From the NCBI GenBank assembly GCA_905132765.1, contig CAJHQP010002248.1, forward strand, positions 26,531 to 90,530: 64,000 nucleotides of DNA, given 5' to 3'. The position numbers were made by a program, and so were the translations under genes. Shown in pieces: positions 31,691 to 43,600 of this stretch (the first letter of the stretch is position 1; the number at the start of each line of letters is the position of its first letter). The DNA comes from Moricandia arvensis. Taxonomy: Eukaryota > Streptophyta > Magnoliopsida > Brassicales > Brassicaceae. The notes under the pieces are model-generated. The model saw only the letters and a list, made by a program, of their open reading frames with translations. It ran no database searches and was not told the origin of the DNA.

Positions 31691-33074
31691 ATAAAAAACT
31701 TATTATAACAATCATGTATACTTAATTAAGACAAAAATTTATTGATGCAAATATTATTGGACAAGTTAAAGTCTTAGATGATCTAGAGACGATTCAGTGT
31801 ACTGCGGAAAAACAACGAAAGAAGGTGGAGTTTACACTCATGTCCATTTGGTAAGTCTTATAGATTCAAGATTCAACAGTAATGGAAAATATGATTTTAT
31901 AACTTTAATCTATCTAAATATTTTATAACTTTTCAATGGTCAAAGATTAGCTGGCTGCCTATGAAAATTTGCAGAGGATCTCCACACAATTAAGAATATT
32001 ATTGTTTTGCAACTTACAGCTTTTTGATAAACAAACACTATCTATATTTTAATTGAAAATAAAGAGAAATTTACTAAGTTTAAAATATTTGAAAATGAAA
32101 ATTTAGTATGTAAGAATACAAAATGTCAAAATACCAGAATTTGTAAACAAATATCTTAGCAATCTATAAATGTGTATAAAATCCTTTAACTTAACATATA
32201 GATAATATTTTTTGAGAATTTGTGAGAACAAAATTATATTATTATCAAGATGTCTTTTTTGTCATCCATTAGCAAGATATTGTTAAATATATTTATCATT
32301 AAAAACTAGAGAAATACCCTAAGATAGACCTAAAAAAATTTTTGTCACCAAAACAGCTTCCAAAAAGAAAAATAACCAAAATAAACTTTATTAAATGGTG
32401 TAAATATATATTTATACCCCTTGGATTAACTAATCTAAACTTAGGGTTTAGAGTTATGGGGTGTGATTTTGGAGGTAATGTTTATAATTAAAAAGATATT
32501 AATCTTTTCAAATTAAAAAGTGTATTTTAGTCACTTTCTTTTTTAAAATCTATTTTTGTGATAAAAACTTAAAAAACGTCTATTTGAAAGATTTGCCTTT
32601 AAAAGTATATCCAGTTTTAAAACATGAAAAATCATTTTAAATAATGAAATATGGTCTAAATAGGCAAACTATTATGATTCTCTTATATATTTTGTGTTAA
32701 AAAAAAGATTTTCATATATTTTTATTTATATAGAATTTTAGATAATATACAAATTTAATAATATTAATAAATTATTTATATTAAATATTCTATATATGAG
32801 TTATATACAGATCGTTGGATCTGTTTGTTCAACCACGGATTTGGATCGAATATGAAAACACTATTTGTAACTCAAACATTTAATAATTTTAAAATTATTT
32901 TTTTCTAATAAAAAAATTGTACAGATTGATCAACATAAAATGTCCGCGCTTTGAAAATACATATCAAAATCTAGTGCTAATTTAAAGTACTATTCGAATA
33001 CAGAAAGAAGCAATCAGATGAAAATGGAGCGAGAACACAAATAAAGTTTCCATAGTCGTCCGTCCTGACCTTTA
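31691..33074. other. AT-rich intergenic sequence with one dispersed repeat copy
   Basis: No gene was seen. The stretch at about 32308-32604 is a copy of a repeat also present at about 59048-59325. Shared blocks are AAATAACCAAAA-RACTTTATTAAA, TTGGATTAACTAAT-TAAACTTAGG and GTCTATTTGAAAGATTTGCC at the right end. The ends are weakly inverted (ATAGACCT/AGGTCTAT type), suggesting a MITE. Strong AT-richness (32650-32900) follows. Confidence 0.5.
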
Positions 33075-33289
33075 GGCCATCATTATCCCTAAGAAACCCA
33101 CACGGGTTTCTTAGGGATTTAAAAAAAAACAAAGAAAAAAAATTTAAAAAAGAACTAATCGCGGACCGCCACGTACGCGCACAGTGTAAGAAACTCTTAA
33201 GGATCGATCCTTAATTCATAACTTTTATAACCGATCCTTACACTGTTCACGCTTAAGAAACCCGTTAAGAAACCGCAATAATCATGCCC
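33075..33289. mobile_element. PIF/Harbinger-type MITE 2
   Basis: A 215-bp element has inverted ends GGCCATCATTATCC and GGGCATGATTATTG (read from the right), flanked by TTA (33072-33074 and 33290-33292). Internal sub-repeats of GGGTTTCTTA occur in both orientations. It lies about 700 bases upstream of the second PEARLI-4 start. Confidence 0.8.
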
Positions 33290-33996
33290 TTAATCTATTG
33301 ATTCCTTACCTCTTCTATCCCTAGACCTTTGACAAGTACTTTACACAATATATAAATTAAAAATCAAATGGCGAATTGACCAAGTCTCTGCTGAAACTGA
33401 TATGTTTTTTAGTGGCGGTCAAAGTCAGCGAAGTTGCAGAACAATGGAATCAATCTCATCATATTAGAGATAGTTCCAATATATATACACTCAAGGTATC
33501 ATTCTCGTTATCTCTCTCTACATATAAGAAGATATAATCATTCATTTCTTCTTCAACTGGCATCTCCTCCTCAAAATTACTTACAGGTATCTCTATCCAT
33601 CTCTTTGTTGACCCATTTCTATACTTTTATACATTTGCATGTATAGTATTTGTTTGCAGATTAATTTGAGAATATGATCTTTCACCAAAAGCATTTAAAC
33701 TTGTGAGGTGTGAAAACATTGGATCAAGTGATCAACATCATAGTCGATCTGATTAGTATTGTCTCATGTTGTGTATTTTATTAAACCAACTCATGGAAGA
33801 TGGATGGTCAATCTGACTATGTAGAATCAAAGTTTATTTTGTAAAATTTTGCACAATATCAAAAGCGTTGACTCCCTCTTGTGGGATGTACTTTGGTGGG
33901 TCTCTAATATCTCAATGGATCTGACAACTGTTTTGTATATTTATGTCAGGTTTTAATCAAAGCGATTGATCTTAGAGAGTTTTTCAAGTTTGTGAG
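33290..33996 (+). promoter_or_regulatory. Upstream/leader region of second PEARLI-4 gene
   Basis: About 700 bases before the ATG contain pyrimidine-rich stretches and a possible leader intron: a donor-like CAGGTATC (about 33585) and an acceptor-like TTATGTCAGG (about 33945). This is inference only; transcript data are absent. Confidence 0.35.
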
Positions 33997-36329
33997 ATGG
34001 AAATGATGTCTGGAAGAGTGGTTCAAGGTTGCCCCAACGCAGGCAATCCTTTCCATGAGTGTACTGCAATCTGTTTGGAGATATTAAACTCCGGAAATGT
34101 CTACAAGAAGGAAAAGAAACTCTTTGGTACCTATCAGATTTTCTATTTATTACTTGGTCATAAAGCTATCTTCAAGAATTATCACATGAAACATGCTAAC
34201 TTGTATCAGGGTTTGGTAAGAGAACTCCAAGCAGGGACACTCCTTCAGGTAGTCCCGCTCGTGGAAGCAGATCGCCTCTTGCGAGCTATTTTGCCAAGAA
34301 AAAGGTTGAATCAGACACTTCACCTTCCACTGATCACACCAATGGTAACTTTTTCAGCCGCTTGTCCCCGCTCCAGGGACGCCCGTCCCAACTCAAGGAC
34401 GATCCTACAAACAGTATAGACTCGCTCCCTATGTCGCCTTCTCTGGCAGGATACTCGGGGGGAGACTATTTTGCAAGGAGGGTAAGTGTCATTCTTTCTT
34501 TTTGTTCCCCGCCAGAGTCTCACTCATATATGTATATATATGTTGGTAATTCTTCCAGGGTGATCAGCGTGGAAGTGAGGATAATGATATGTACTCTCCA
34601 AGGCCCTTTGGAACTCAGCCTAAGACGCCTGAACACCCTCTTAGGACACCTCGGCATAGGCCCCACACACCCAAACACCGCTCTGACACTGGGCCGTGGG
34701 TTCACCAAGAGGACCCTATTTCACTTGAAACCAGGCCGAGGACTCCTGAACGCCTATCCAACACTTCTGATACTAGGCCGATGACACCCATACATGACTC
34801 TGCTGCAACAGCAAGGAGGCCCCAAACGCCAGAAACTAGGCTGAGGAATGCACAACACAGGGGGAGGTCACCTGAATTCATGGCCAGATCCCCGGGGCCA
34901 AGGTCCAAGACTCCAGAGCCTCAACCTATCTATTTTGAACCATTGCAAGGGACTCCAAAACAACGGTCCAAGACGCCTGAACCCAGCCCTAGGCTTCCAC
35001 AAACTCAGCCCATATCCCACAGATCCCTTGACAGTGCTGCTCTTCAAACGCCTCGGGCAGATGAAACAAGGCCTAGGAGCGTGGAAACAAGGCCAAGAAT
35101 ACAAAAGACTGTAGTCCAGAAAGGAATGTCACCTGATCACAGGGAAAAGATCTCACAAAGGTATTCTCATATGGGCCAAAGATCATCACAGGCCTATAAC
35201 TATCTCGGGAGCAAAACTGAGTCGGTTTACATTGAGAATGACGATGGATCAGTTCTACTCTATCCAGAACTTATTTTGTCACCTCAAGAAAGGCCACTAT
35301 CTAGACCCATTACGGTACTGCTCTCTACCCTGTACCCTCACATCTTCATATTTCTGCACATGCTAATGAAATCTTTGGCTTCTTACCTCAGCCTAGTCGC
35401 CCTGGATATGAAACTCCCACCAATCAGTTCGATGAGTCTGCGAGCTCAGATGACGATAAATTTTCATTTGTGGATGATCACGAAGATAACCCTGTTTGGG
35501 TTTACTCTGAAATCACACCAAAATCTGGAAGCACCACGGTATGTATATCCCTCATCTCATGTCTTTCGTGTTAATTACAAAACTCACCACACAAAATGTC
35601 TGGTTGCAGCCTGTTGTCCATCACAAATCCCCAAGCAAACAAGATGCGCTTAACAAGGAGCCTCCGGAGCTACCAGATGAATCGCAGAGCTTCAGTCTCT
35701 CAGAGATCTCCCGCATGAAAGGAATGATAATTAAGAGGGAAGATGTGCAGTCCGTTCTGTCTGAGTCTATGGTTTCCGTGGTAGATTACAAAGTCAGAGC
35801 GAGCGTCTCGGCCACTCTTGAGCAAATCCTAGACAAGCACGGTGACATTGCATCTGCTTCCAAACTACATTCGCTTGCCACAAGATCCTACTACCTCGAC
35901 ATGCTTGCCTCCGTGGTTTTCGAACTCCAGACGACTCCCTTAAAGCATCTCAAGGAGTCCCGTGTGGTGGAAATGCTAGCGATTGTTAGAGACATTGAGT
36001 CTGTCAAAATCAAGGCAGGTTGGCTCAAGCCCATCGTGGAGGAAATCTTTGAGGCGGTGAAGCACTACGACCACCACAAGATGAGCATAATGGAGAAAGA
36101 GGCGTGCCAAGGGGATATGTTTCTTGCGAGACAAGAAATGGAGAAACAGGGGAAAGAGCTGAGTGAGAAGGAGAAGAAGTTGAAGGAGTTGAGAGAGAGA
36201 ATGACCGAGATGGCTGGGAAGTTGGGAAGTCTGGATTTGAGGAAAGCCCGTCTCGACAAGAGCTTGTCGTTTCTCAGTTCCAAGGTGGACAAGTTTCAGG
36301 GTAAATCTATTCTTCAAGACATTTTGTGA
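33997..36329 (+). CDS. PEARLI-4 family protein, second tandem copy
   Basis: Five exons (33997-34126, 34210-34481, 34559-35314, 35392-35538, 35610-36329) give 674 residues. The N-terminus has the conserved CPNAGNPFHECTAIC motif, which may bind metal. The middle (about 135-386) is a disordered, Pro/Arg-rich region with about a dozen Ser/Thr-Pro sites in TPE/TPK/SPE contexts. An acidic stretch (SSDDDKFSFVDDHEDN, exon 4) comes next. The C-terminal exon is the PEARLI-4 domain: EPPELPDESQSFSLSEISRM, MVSVVDYKVRASVSATLEQI, and a coiled coil at about 600-660 rich in Glu/Lys. By memory it corresponds to At2g20960 (pEARLI4); molecular function is not settled. It shares the last-exon start pattern (ELPDES) and the ACG-before-GTA donors with the first copy, so the two arose by tandem duplication. 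Confidence 0.85.
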
Positions 36330-36645
36330 CAAACCAATTCCTTTGTTCATGTCAACCTTAGCAGGGAGTAAGTGCAAAATAAGCGTTTGCTCATATACAC
36401 AAGTAACTAACATTTGTTTTGGATAGAGCGTGTGTGTGATTCTTTCTACGTATACTGTATATCTCTTCTCAACAGTTTATAATATATGTCTAAATGAACA
36501 CAAAAACTGGTAGAAAGACATACCAATATAACAAGAAGGAACATTTCTTGTGTGAATGGGAACGAACAATCCTTTATTTCCACATCCAATGATCTGCATA
36601 TTGGCTAGCCTCGTAACTGGCCCCAAAGTTGGAAGGGCTGAGGAC

Positions 36646-38641
36646 TCATTCTTCGTCGGAGCTGCAGAAATCTAGGACCATCATTTTTCCGGTGGCAGTC
36701 TCAGTAGTTTCCTTCTTATCACTGCCGTGCGCTTCTCGCTTTTTCTTTACTTGCGTTTCTTTTGCATTAGATGCTTTCCTGAAGAGATTACACAAAGAAC
36801 ATCTTTTGAGATGCACAACTCGAGAAGGTAACAAGTCAAGAAAGAGGGGTACCTCTTCTCTACAGACTTATTCACAGCTTCAGATTTCTTGTTAACGTTC
36901 TTCAAAGCCGATTGTTCTGTAAACCCAAGATCAGATCTTAGGAGCTTTAGATTGTATTTCTATCAAAAGGAGAAAGAAGAAGAAGAAACATACTAGCCAT
37001 CTCGTTCAGGAAACGTATTCCTTGTGAGTGTACGTTAGGCGTCACCTTATCTGCACCACTGCATACTCAAAATTATATTTGGCATCCGAAAAGCTGATTC
37101 TGTTTCTTTATGTTAAAAAAAAAGAGGAGAGTTTCCCAACCTTAGAGCCTTTCGGAGACCTTCCACTGATAATACTCGGACAGGCTGAGTAGCCTTTTTG
37201 TTCCCGCTCCTATCTACTGGTGGCTCAACTGTGTAAATCCCTTGGGATTTTGGATCTCTGAAAGACCTTCTCAAGTTCCTGAAACAAGTTTTTTATAAAA
37301 TAAAAAAACTAAAATTCCCAAGAATCATGCAAATTCCCCACTCAAGGTAATGGCCAAACTATGAACACAACTGGGAGCATTAACCTACCCGCCTTTGAGT
37401 TCACTTCTCATTGTAGCAAATTTGTCTGATGCATTCTGTGCAAAACAAAACAAAAAAAAATCATGGTGAGTGAAAACATGGGTCACTGCATTGTGGGCAG
37501 AAAACAAAAGATTAAGGCAATGTAGGGATGTGTACCAGTTTATGAATCTTGCAGAATGCTCCTTGGCGTCTGAAAGTTGAAACAACTCAAGATTCAGAAA
37601 CAATTAAAGCGTGATATGCATGACCAAGGTAAAACTTACTTGTTTACAACAGAGGTACAAGTTGTTCCGTCTTTCCGCTTGGCTGTGCAGACTCCATAAT
37701 CAACGGAAACTCCTAGTTTAACCATTTGTTTAGCAGAGTTGACACTTAATGAGAAGTCACTTCCCTGCCAAAAAAATTGTTTTTAGTTAAAGCCATCATC
37801 ACTGTCTCACACTCTGCAGGCAAATGTGCTATATAATGCTTACCACTTTGTCCTTGCGAACAGAGCAATTAAAGAGACCGAAAACAGATCCTGCCTTTTC
37901 AGTCTCATTCTTCTTGTAAGCGTCACCAAACAAGAACAAGGAGACAGTGTTGTTCTCATTTAAGGAACATATTTTCCAAATGCAGTAAGGCTGACCTATA
38001 GAGCTTGTTTTGGGCTGTCCTTTCTCAGTTACCACTCCCATTGTGGCCCAGCAGCCGGAGAGTTTCTCACCCATTAGCAAGTTCCTACTCACACTCAGAT
38101 TAATTTGTGCAAAAAAGGAACTAAGTCAGTAAGTGAAAGGCCGTGAGCTTACTTGATTGTTGGCAATCGAACGAAACGAATATCTGAGAAGAGATCACTA
38201 ATCTCTACAGGGCTAAGTAATTGATTCCTACAAAAGAAACCAACAGATACATTTAGGTTGAGGAACCAAAAAAAAAATAATAAATAAGATTTTTAACTTT
38301 TCTGACCTTAAGCGCAAGCCAGAGAACTTTTCAATGTCGTCTTTAGGTTTGTTGGTGATTTTAGGGAGAGGTTTGGGGTGATAGTCAATGCAATCTTGAA
38401 CAACACTTCTGAAGTCAGACAAGTCCGCCTGACCTCTACGACGTCTTGGAGATTCTTCTTCATCGGTCATATAGACTGCAAAAGGATTGATATTTCAGTA
38501 ATGAGATCTATTCTGCAATCGATTGATCGGAATCTCACCGGGTGGAGCAGAAGAAGGAGAACCGGGAGGGGTTTCGAGAACCCTCTCGCCATCGTCAAGG
38601 GACAGAAGCAGATCCAGATCCTCTTGGTTCTTGTTTTCCAT
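36646..38641 (-). CDS. MCM10: MCM10 replication initiation factor
   Basis: Eleven exons on the minus strand (38641-38539, 38475-38307, 38227-38153, 38084-37844, 37764-37640, 37569-37536, 37435-37389, 37278-37141, 37058-36994, 36916-36853, 36778-36646) join to 397 residues without a stop. MCM10 links the CMG helicase to polymerase alpha-primase at origins in the nucleus. The conserved internal region contains an OB-fold (about 90-200; SPVEISDLFSDIRFVRLPTI, GCWATMGVVTEKGQP, VSLFLFGDAY). It is followed by the MCM10/primase-like zinc finger with Cys222, Cys232, Cys244 and His247 (GVCTAKRKDG, GAFCKIH). The C-terminus is short, as in plants, and ends MMVLDFCSSDEE. All introns are GT-AG. The length is nearly that remembered for Arabidopsis MCM10 (At2g20980). 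It is convergent with the second PEARLI-4 gene, with stop codons about 315 bases apart. Confidence 0.93.
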
Positions 38642-38960
38642 AGATTCAAGACAGAAGCAATCAATTGTCTGGATTCAACATCAAGCTGATAAATATCATC
38701 TGTCTTCTGGTTCTGGGTGTGGGCGGGAGACTCGAATCTTATTGCCGCCACCCAATTAAAACATCGGAACGACTCCGTTTTTATGTACTCTTGTGTGAAT
38801 CCTTGCTCCACGTGGAATATTGACCCGATTTACCATCAAAGACCGAGTAAACCGGACAGAATTTGCGTGACGGGACTGTCAGCATGCCGTTTTCTTTCTT
38901 AGACCTATTCACCGTGGTTTCAGTCTTAAAACCTTACTTTTCACCATATTGATTTGCTAA
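38642..38960 (-). promoter_or_regulatory. MCM10 upstream region
   Basis: About 320 bases between the MCM10 start codon and the next transposon. E2F-type TTSSCGSS sites are common upstream of plant replication genes. I note TTCCACGTGG-like (CCACGTGG near 38808) and GGGCGGGAGA (38721) sequences but no perfect E2F site. Short antisense frames here are not conserved. Confidence 0.4.
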
Positions 38961-39249
38961 TGGCATCATTAATTAAGGGTTTTTAAGGTGGGTTTTTATT
39001 TCTTTTAAGAGATTTTCTTAAAAATTGTTTCTTAAAAAAGAGATATGAGACTATGTTTAATTTTAGTCTCTTACGATGGGGTTTTTAACTTATAATTTTA
39101 CCTTTTTTTAATTTTACACTTTTTGGTTAAGAGGCGTCTTTTATTTCTCTTATTTAAGAGACAGTTCTTAGGTTTTCTTAGTTAAAAACTAAAAAACGTC
39201 TCTTAGAAATGCTAAAAACCGCATGCTAAAAGTGTAGATAATCATGTCC
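38961..39249. mobile_element. MITE 3 (Harbinger-like)
   Basis: About 289 bp with imperfect inverted ends (TGGCATCATTAATTAAGGG and GGACATGATTATC read from the right) and TAA on both sides (38958-38960 and 39250-39252). Internal stretches TTAAGAGA/TCTCTTA pair in hairpin fashion. It resembles MITE 2 at the tips. It sits just upstream of MCM10. Confidence 0.65.
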
Positions 39250-39439
39250 TAAGAGATATCTATTAGCCGAAAAGTATAAAACAAAAAAAAGTGAAATTAT
39301 AAGTTAAAACCCCCATCTAGATACAGATTAATCATTTGTTCTGAAAAATGTAATAATAATATTCTAATAAGATGATATTTGCGGTGGATAAATTTATAAA
39401 AACAATATTTAAAGTATTTTGTATTGAAAAATAAATTGT

Positions 39440-39730
39440 TGTTATGAACTAGATTGTGAATGGCCCATAACCAGACTGGCCATAAACCTACTTCATAGAG
39501 GTTTACTAAACTTAGACCATATAAGTTTAGGGTAAGACGGCTAGGAAAACCTTTCCATATTGGTTTTTGATATTATTTTTTCCTAGTTGCAATAGGATTT
39601 GTACTCTTTTCATTTACCTATATGACAATCTATTGTAATCCTTATATAAAGGGAACCCCTTGTACTTTATGAATAACACAATACAAAGCAATATACGAAT
39701 TCTCCATTCTTTTCTCTAAGTTTTACAACA
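39440..39730 (+). repeat. 5' LTR of the copia element
   Basis: The LTR is 291 bp, TGTTATGAAC to TTTTACAACA. It has a TATA box TATATAAA at 39643-39650 followed by a TGTACTTTATGAATAACAC segment. Sequence after the LTR (CGTTATCAACAAGAATTG) is the presumed primer site; the tRNA was not identified with certainty. Confidence 0.9.
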
Positions 39731-41430
39731 CGTTATCAACAAGAATTGTCTCTAAATTCCTAACCTAAAAAGCCATCGACCAAAAACCCTAATCCCCATC
39801 GTGAAACCTTTGATCGTGAAACTTTCATACCTTGATCCGAATTCAAATTTCAAACAATCAAGCTTGCTCTACTAGTCGATCCTGATCTTTGTTCCAGTTC
39901 GTGATCCAAGTACATACTTTCTCTCATTAGTGGTCCAATAACCCATCGGAGGTTAAGGTAAACACTAAAAACCCTAATATCTCAAAACCCTAATCAAAAA
40001 TACTAATCATTGAATTGAAACCCTAAACCTTATTGATTCGATTAAATGTTTTGAGAACTTAGAAATGCTAGTTTGATTGGTTAGCTAGATTGATTATTTT
40101 GAGGATGTCTGCTAAAACCTAATCGATTGCTAAAACCATAAAACCCTAATCACAGTATGAAACTCTAATACTAAACATGTCTGATATTATTGATTGATAC
40201 TAAAGATCGATTGCTAGGTTGATAGTTTTTGCATGATTTATGTCTTGTTTTTATAAACTAGTCTTAACCAGATGATCTTGCTAGAACGGTATGCTAGGGT
40301 TGCTAAATACATGCTTGGAATCCGATAGACTGTCTTTGCATGATCCGTTTGTTTTTTCTAGATTGGGGTTATATGGTCTGATTTTTATGTGCATATAGAT
40401 CTCGAATGCTAGGCTTGCTAAACTCATACCTGAAACTGACTGATTAATTGATAAACCCTGATTGAATGTTTTAACATTGAAATTGCATATGATCCTTGCA
40501 CATATAGAATCCGTTTTGCTAGTCTTGATAAACATTAACTTATGAGCACATAGAATCCATGTTGCTAAGTCTTGAACTTGATTGATTGATAACCCTGATT
40601 GAATGTTTCTTGAGAGTTAAAATTGTATGCTAGATTGATTGATTCATTTTTGACCTAACCCTAAGGCTAAAACCCCAATCGTAAGTTTTAACCCTAATTG
40701 AATCTGAATTGCTCATACTTGAAATTGATTAAATATGGCCACATGATTGTTACATGATCCACTCATGTACATATAAATCATGATTGCTAGGATTGTTGCA
40801 TCATCTCATATGGCCGTGTGGCTTGTTAGCATTATACCATCTTAGTCGCATGAACACATATATAGACATTGATCTTTAGGATTGTCTTATTTGATATATA
40901 TGACTTAGATTGTCTTGTTTGGTCATTAAACTTAAGCATCCGTATAACCTATTGAGCATATTGACATTGATCTTTAGGATTGTCTTGCATATCCATATAA
41001 ACTGATTACTTCATGACCGCATATAGATATTAACTATTTGGAATGTCTTGTCTCGTTTGGCCATGTGATTTATTTGATAAGCATGAATTGATTACTTGTT
41101 TACATTACTATTTGTATGACTTATGATATCTTGTTTGGTCGAGAGACATGTCTGATAAAACCGTATGGAGCCTTGAAACCCTAACTTGGTCGAATTATTG
41201 ATTCGAAGTTTTAGGATTGAATTCGACCACCTTGCTTTAACATTCGACCACCTAGAACATGATGATCCGATTGATAGTTTCTTTGATTGAGGTTATATGT
41301 ACATATATATCACGTTTGATAGGCTTGAATGAACATATGGAAATCACTTGTTAGGACTGCTTTGGTCGAATGACTTGATTACATGGTCGTATAAACCTTA
41401 GACCTAAAGTATAAGAACACATGATTTCAG
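39731..41430 (+). other. Long untranslated leader of the copia element
   Basis: 1.7 kb without a supported gene. It consists of many imperfect repeats of phrases such as TTGATTGATTGATAAACCCTG, CACATAGAATCC and ATCTTTAGGATTGTCTTG. It precedes the gag ATG at 41431 and ends in an acceptor-like TTTCAG. Long leaders of this kind are known in some plant copia lineages. Confidence 0.6.
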
Positions 41431-42042
41431 ATGTCGAAAATAACCAACTTCAATTTTGCTACCCTAAATCTCTCTTGTGAAAATTACTTGCAATGGGAAT
41501 TGTATACTAAGATTATCCTAAATTCAAAAGAACTTGGTGAATGTATCACAGAAGGCAATAATGGTAGTGAGAAAGATAGATACATGGCAAGATTAATTAT
41601 TCAACATCATCTTGCTGAGAGTCTCAAAGATCAGTATCCGACTATTGAAAATCCACTAGACCTTTGGACATCATTAAAAATGAGATATGATCACCAAAGA
41701 ACGATGTTATTACCAAAGGCTCTATTTGATTGGAGGAATCTGAGAATCTAGGACTACAAGTCTGTGGACGAGTATAACTCAACGCTATTTAAGATTGTTT
41801 CTTTAATGAAACTGTGTGGTGAAGTTATAAGAGATAATGATATTTTGGAAAAGACATTTTTCGCCTTCCACACAAGTAATGTGTTGCTACAACAACAATA
41901 TCGGGAAAAGAGCTTTAAAACTTATGCAGATCTGATCTCATGTTTATTGCTAGCTAAGCAAAACAATGAGCTATTGATGAGAAACAGTGAATTGAAACCT
42001 CCTGGATCAAACCCATTTTTTAAGTCCAATAAGGCCACATAA
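41431..42042 (+). pseudogene. copia gag (UBN2) with one in-frame stop
   Basis: The start MSKITNFNFATLNLSCENYL, with the L-x-x-x-N-Y-x-x-W pattern (ENYLQWELYTKII), identifies a copia gag polypeptide. A TAG at 41749-41751 splits the frame in two open parts (106 and 92 codons). Downstream are the helices DEYNSTLFKIVSLMKLCGE, FAFHTSNVLLQQQYRE and YADLISCLLLAKQNNELLMR. The frame ends with TAA at 42040-42042. Confidence 0.85.
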
Positions 42043-42468
42043 GAAAAGAAAGAATCCAAAGAAAGTAACCATGTCAAGAATAAACCACACGGCCATGGCC
42101 GTGGTGGATGGAAAGGACGTGGCTGTGGCCACTACAATTCATATGGTCGAGGTAACGACTCGGACCGTGGTCGTGGGAACCACTATAACTATGGTCGTGG
42201 ACGCAATTTTGGCAATGGTCAAGGGCTAGGAGGTCGTGGTATCTTCTTTAAACCATAACACTCGACCAAATCAGTGTGTCATAGATGTAGAATGAGTAAT
42301 CATTGGGCTAAAAATTGTAGGACTCTCAGACATCTAGTTGAACTCTACCAAGAGAGTATGAAAGGGAAGAATCCTGAAGTCCATTTGGTCCAAGACGGTG
42401 ATGGTGACTTTGACCATGATCAAGATGATCTTATGGATTATGAAACATCAGATTATCTAAAAGAATAG
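42043..42468 (+). pseudogene. copia gag C-terminus: RGG-rich region and zinc knuckle
   Basis: Arg/Gly/His-rich sequence (GHGRGGWKGRGCGHY and NYGRGRN, about 42090-42240) is followed by a stop. A further open part (42274-42468) has a CCHC knuckle CHRCRMSNHWAKNC and an acidic tail (DGDGDFDHDQDDLMDYE). The knuckle would bind element RNA. Confidence 0.75.
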
Positions 42469-42599
42469 TTGATTTCGACATACTGGTTTTTGTGCTTTGA
42501 TTTGCTTTAAGTTTTTTCTTTGTCTTCATGATTTCTTTGAGTTTACTTTATTTTTTGTCTGATTTTATTTAATAAGATGAAACTCCAATATAAACATAA

Positions 42600-43600
42600 A
42601 TGTCGGGTATAGCCAGCCTAATTTAGGGCCACAACCAAGCATGTATATTATTACCTAAAAGGCACGATCTAGAGATATCTGATGCCTTATATTCACAGAG
42701 AGAAACCCATTGAGTTACTAATATATAAGAATGAATGGTTTCCATATAGAAACAATGGACGAAGGAAACAAAGAGTTCCTTCAAACATAGAAATACGTCC
42801 AAGGCCATACGAAAGTGGTCGAGACTATACTTGCATTCTCTATTGGTCTTTACTATGCCAAGATCAGTATGATAGAGGCTAGATGCCGAAGTGAACAAAA
42901 GGTTTACTGAGAATTTCACTTTATGGCATGACCGGCTTGGCCATCCCGGTCCAAACATGATGCGTAAATTGATAAGTAAATGCAAAAGGGCACACATTGA
43001 AAGAATGAAGAGTTATCCCAAAGAATCTCAAGTGTGTAGCACGTACACAAGGGAAACTCATTAGGCCATCACCAGTAAAACGACTAAGAGCCCATTTTCA
43101 GATTTTCCTTTAAAGACTATACGTCTAAAATGTGTTGGTGAATCCATGTCCCAAGCGTTTGATGATTATAGTATGTCCATGGGGGCAAGTGTGGAACATA
43201 AGAGTGGCGCATGTCCATACATAAAACGGCTTGGCAAAATCTTTTATTAAACGCATTACTAGGTCATTACTTGTGAGGTCAAAACTCTCAGTCTAAGCTT
43301 GGGGACATGTAGTTTTACATGCAGCAGAGTTGATACGCATCATGCCATCGAGTGACCATAGATACTCCCCATCTCAATTAAATCACAGGTCATGAGCCAG
43401 ACATATCTCATCTAAAGAAATTTAGATGTGTCAATTGCTCCACCACAGAGAACTAAGATGAGACCTCAAAGGAGGATAAGGGTATATGTTGGATATGAAT
43501 CTCCCACGATTATTAAGTACCTAGAGCCGATCATGGGTGATCTATTTAAGGTTATGTACACGGATTATCATAAATCCGACTATCTAACATAAGAGGGAGA
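42600..43600 (+). pseudogene. copia pre-integrase and integrase remnants
   Basis: The pre-integrase hallmark LWHDRLGHPGPNMMRKLI is readable at about 42920-42975. Shorter pieces of integrase core follow to about 43600 with many stops and deletions. The catalytic DDE residues cannot be placed. Confidence 0.6.

Noticed and set aside
34868..35104. Minus-strand frame across the second PEARLI-4 gene
   Set aside because: Shadow of the proline-rich exon; no independent support.
38467..38811. Minus-strand 114-codon open frame starting upstream of MCM10
   Set aside because: It overlaps MCM10 exon 1 in another frame and crosses its first intron; the MENKNQEDLD start with spliced continuation explains the locus.
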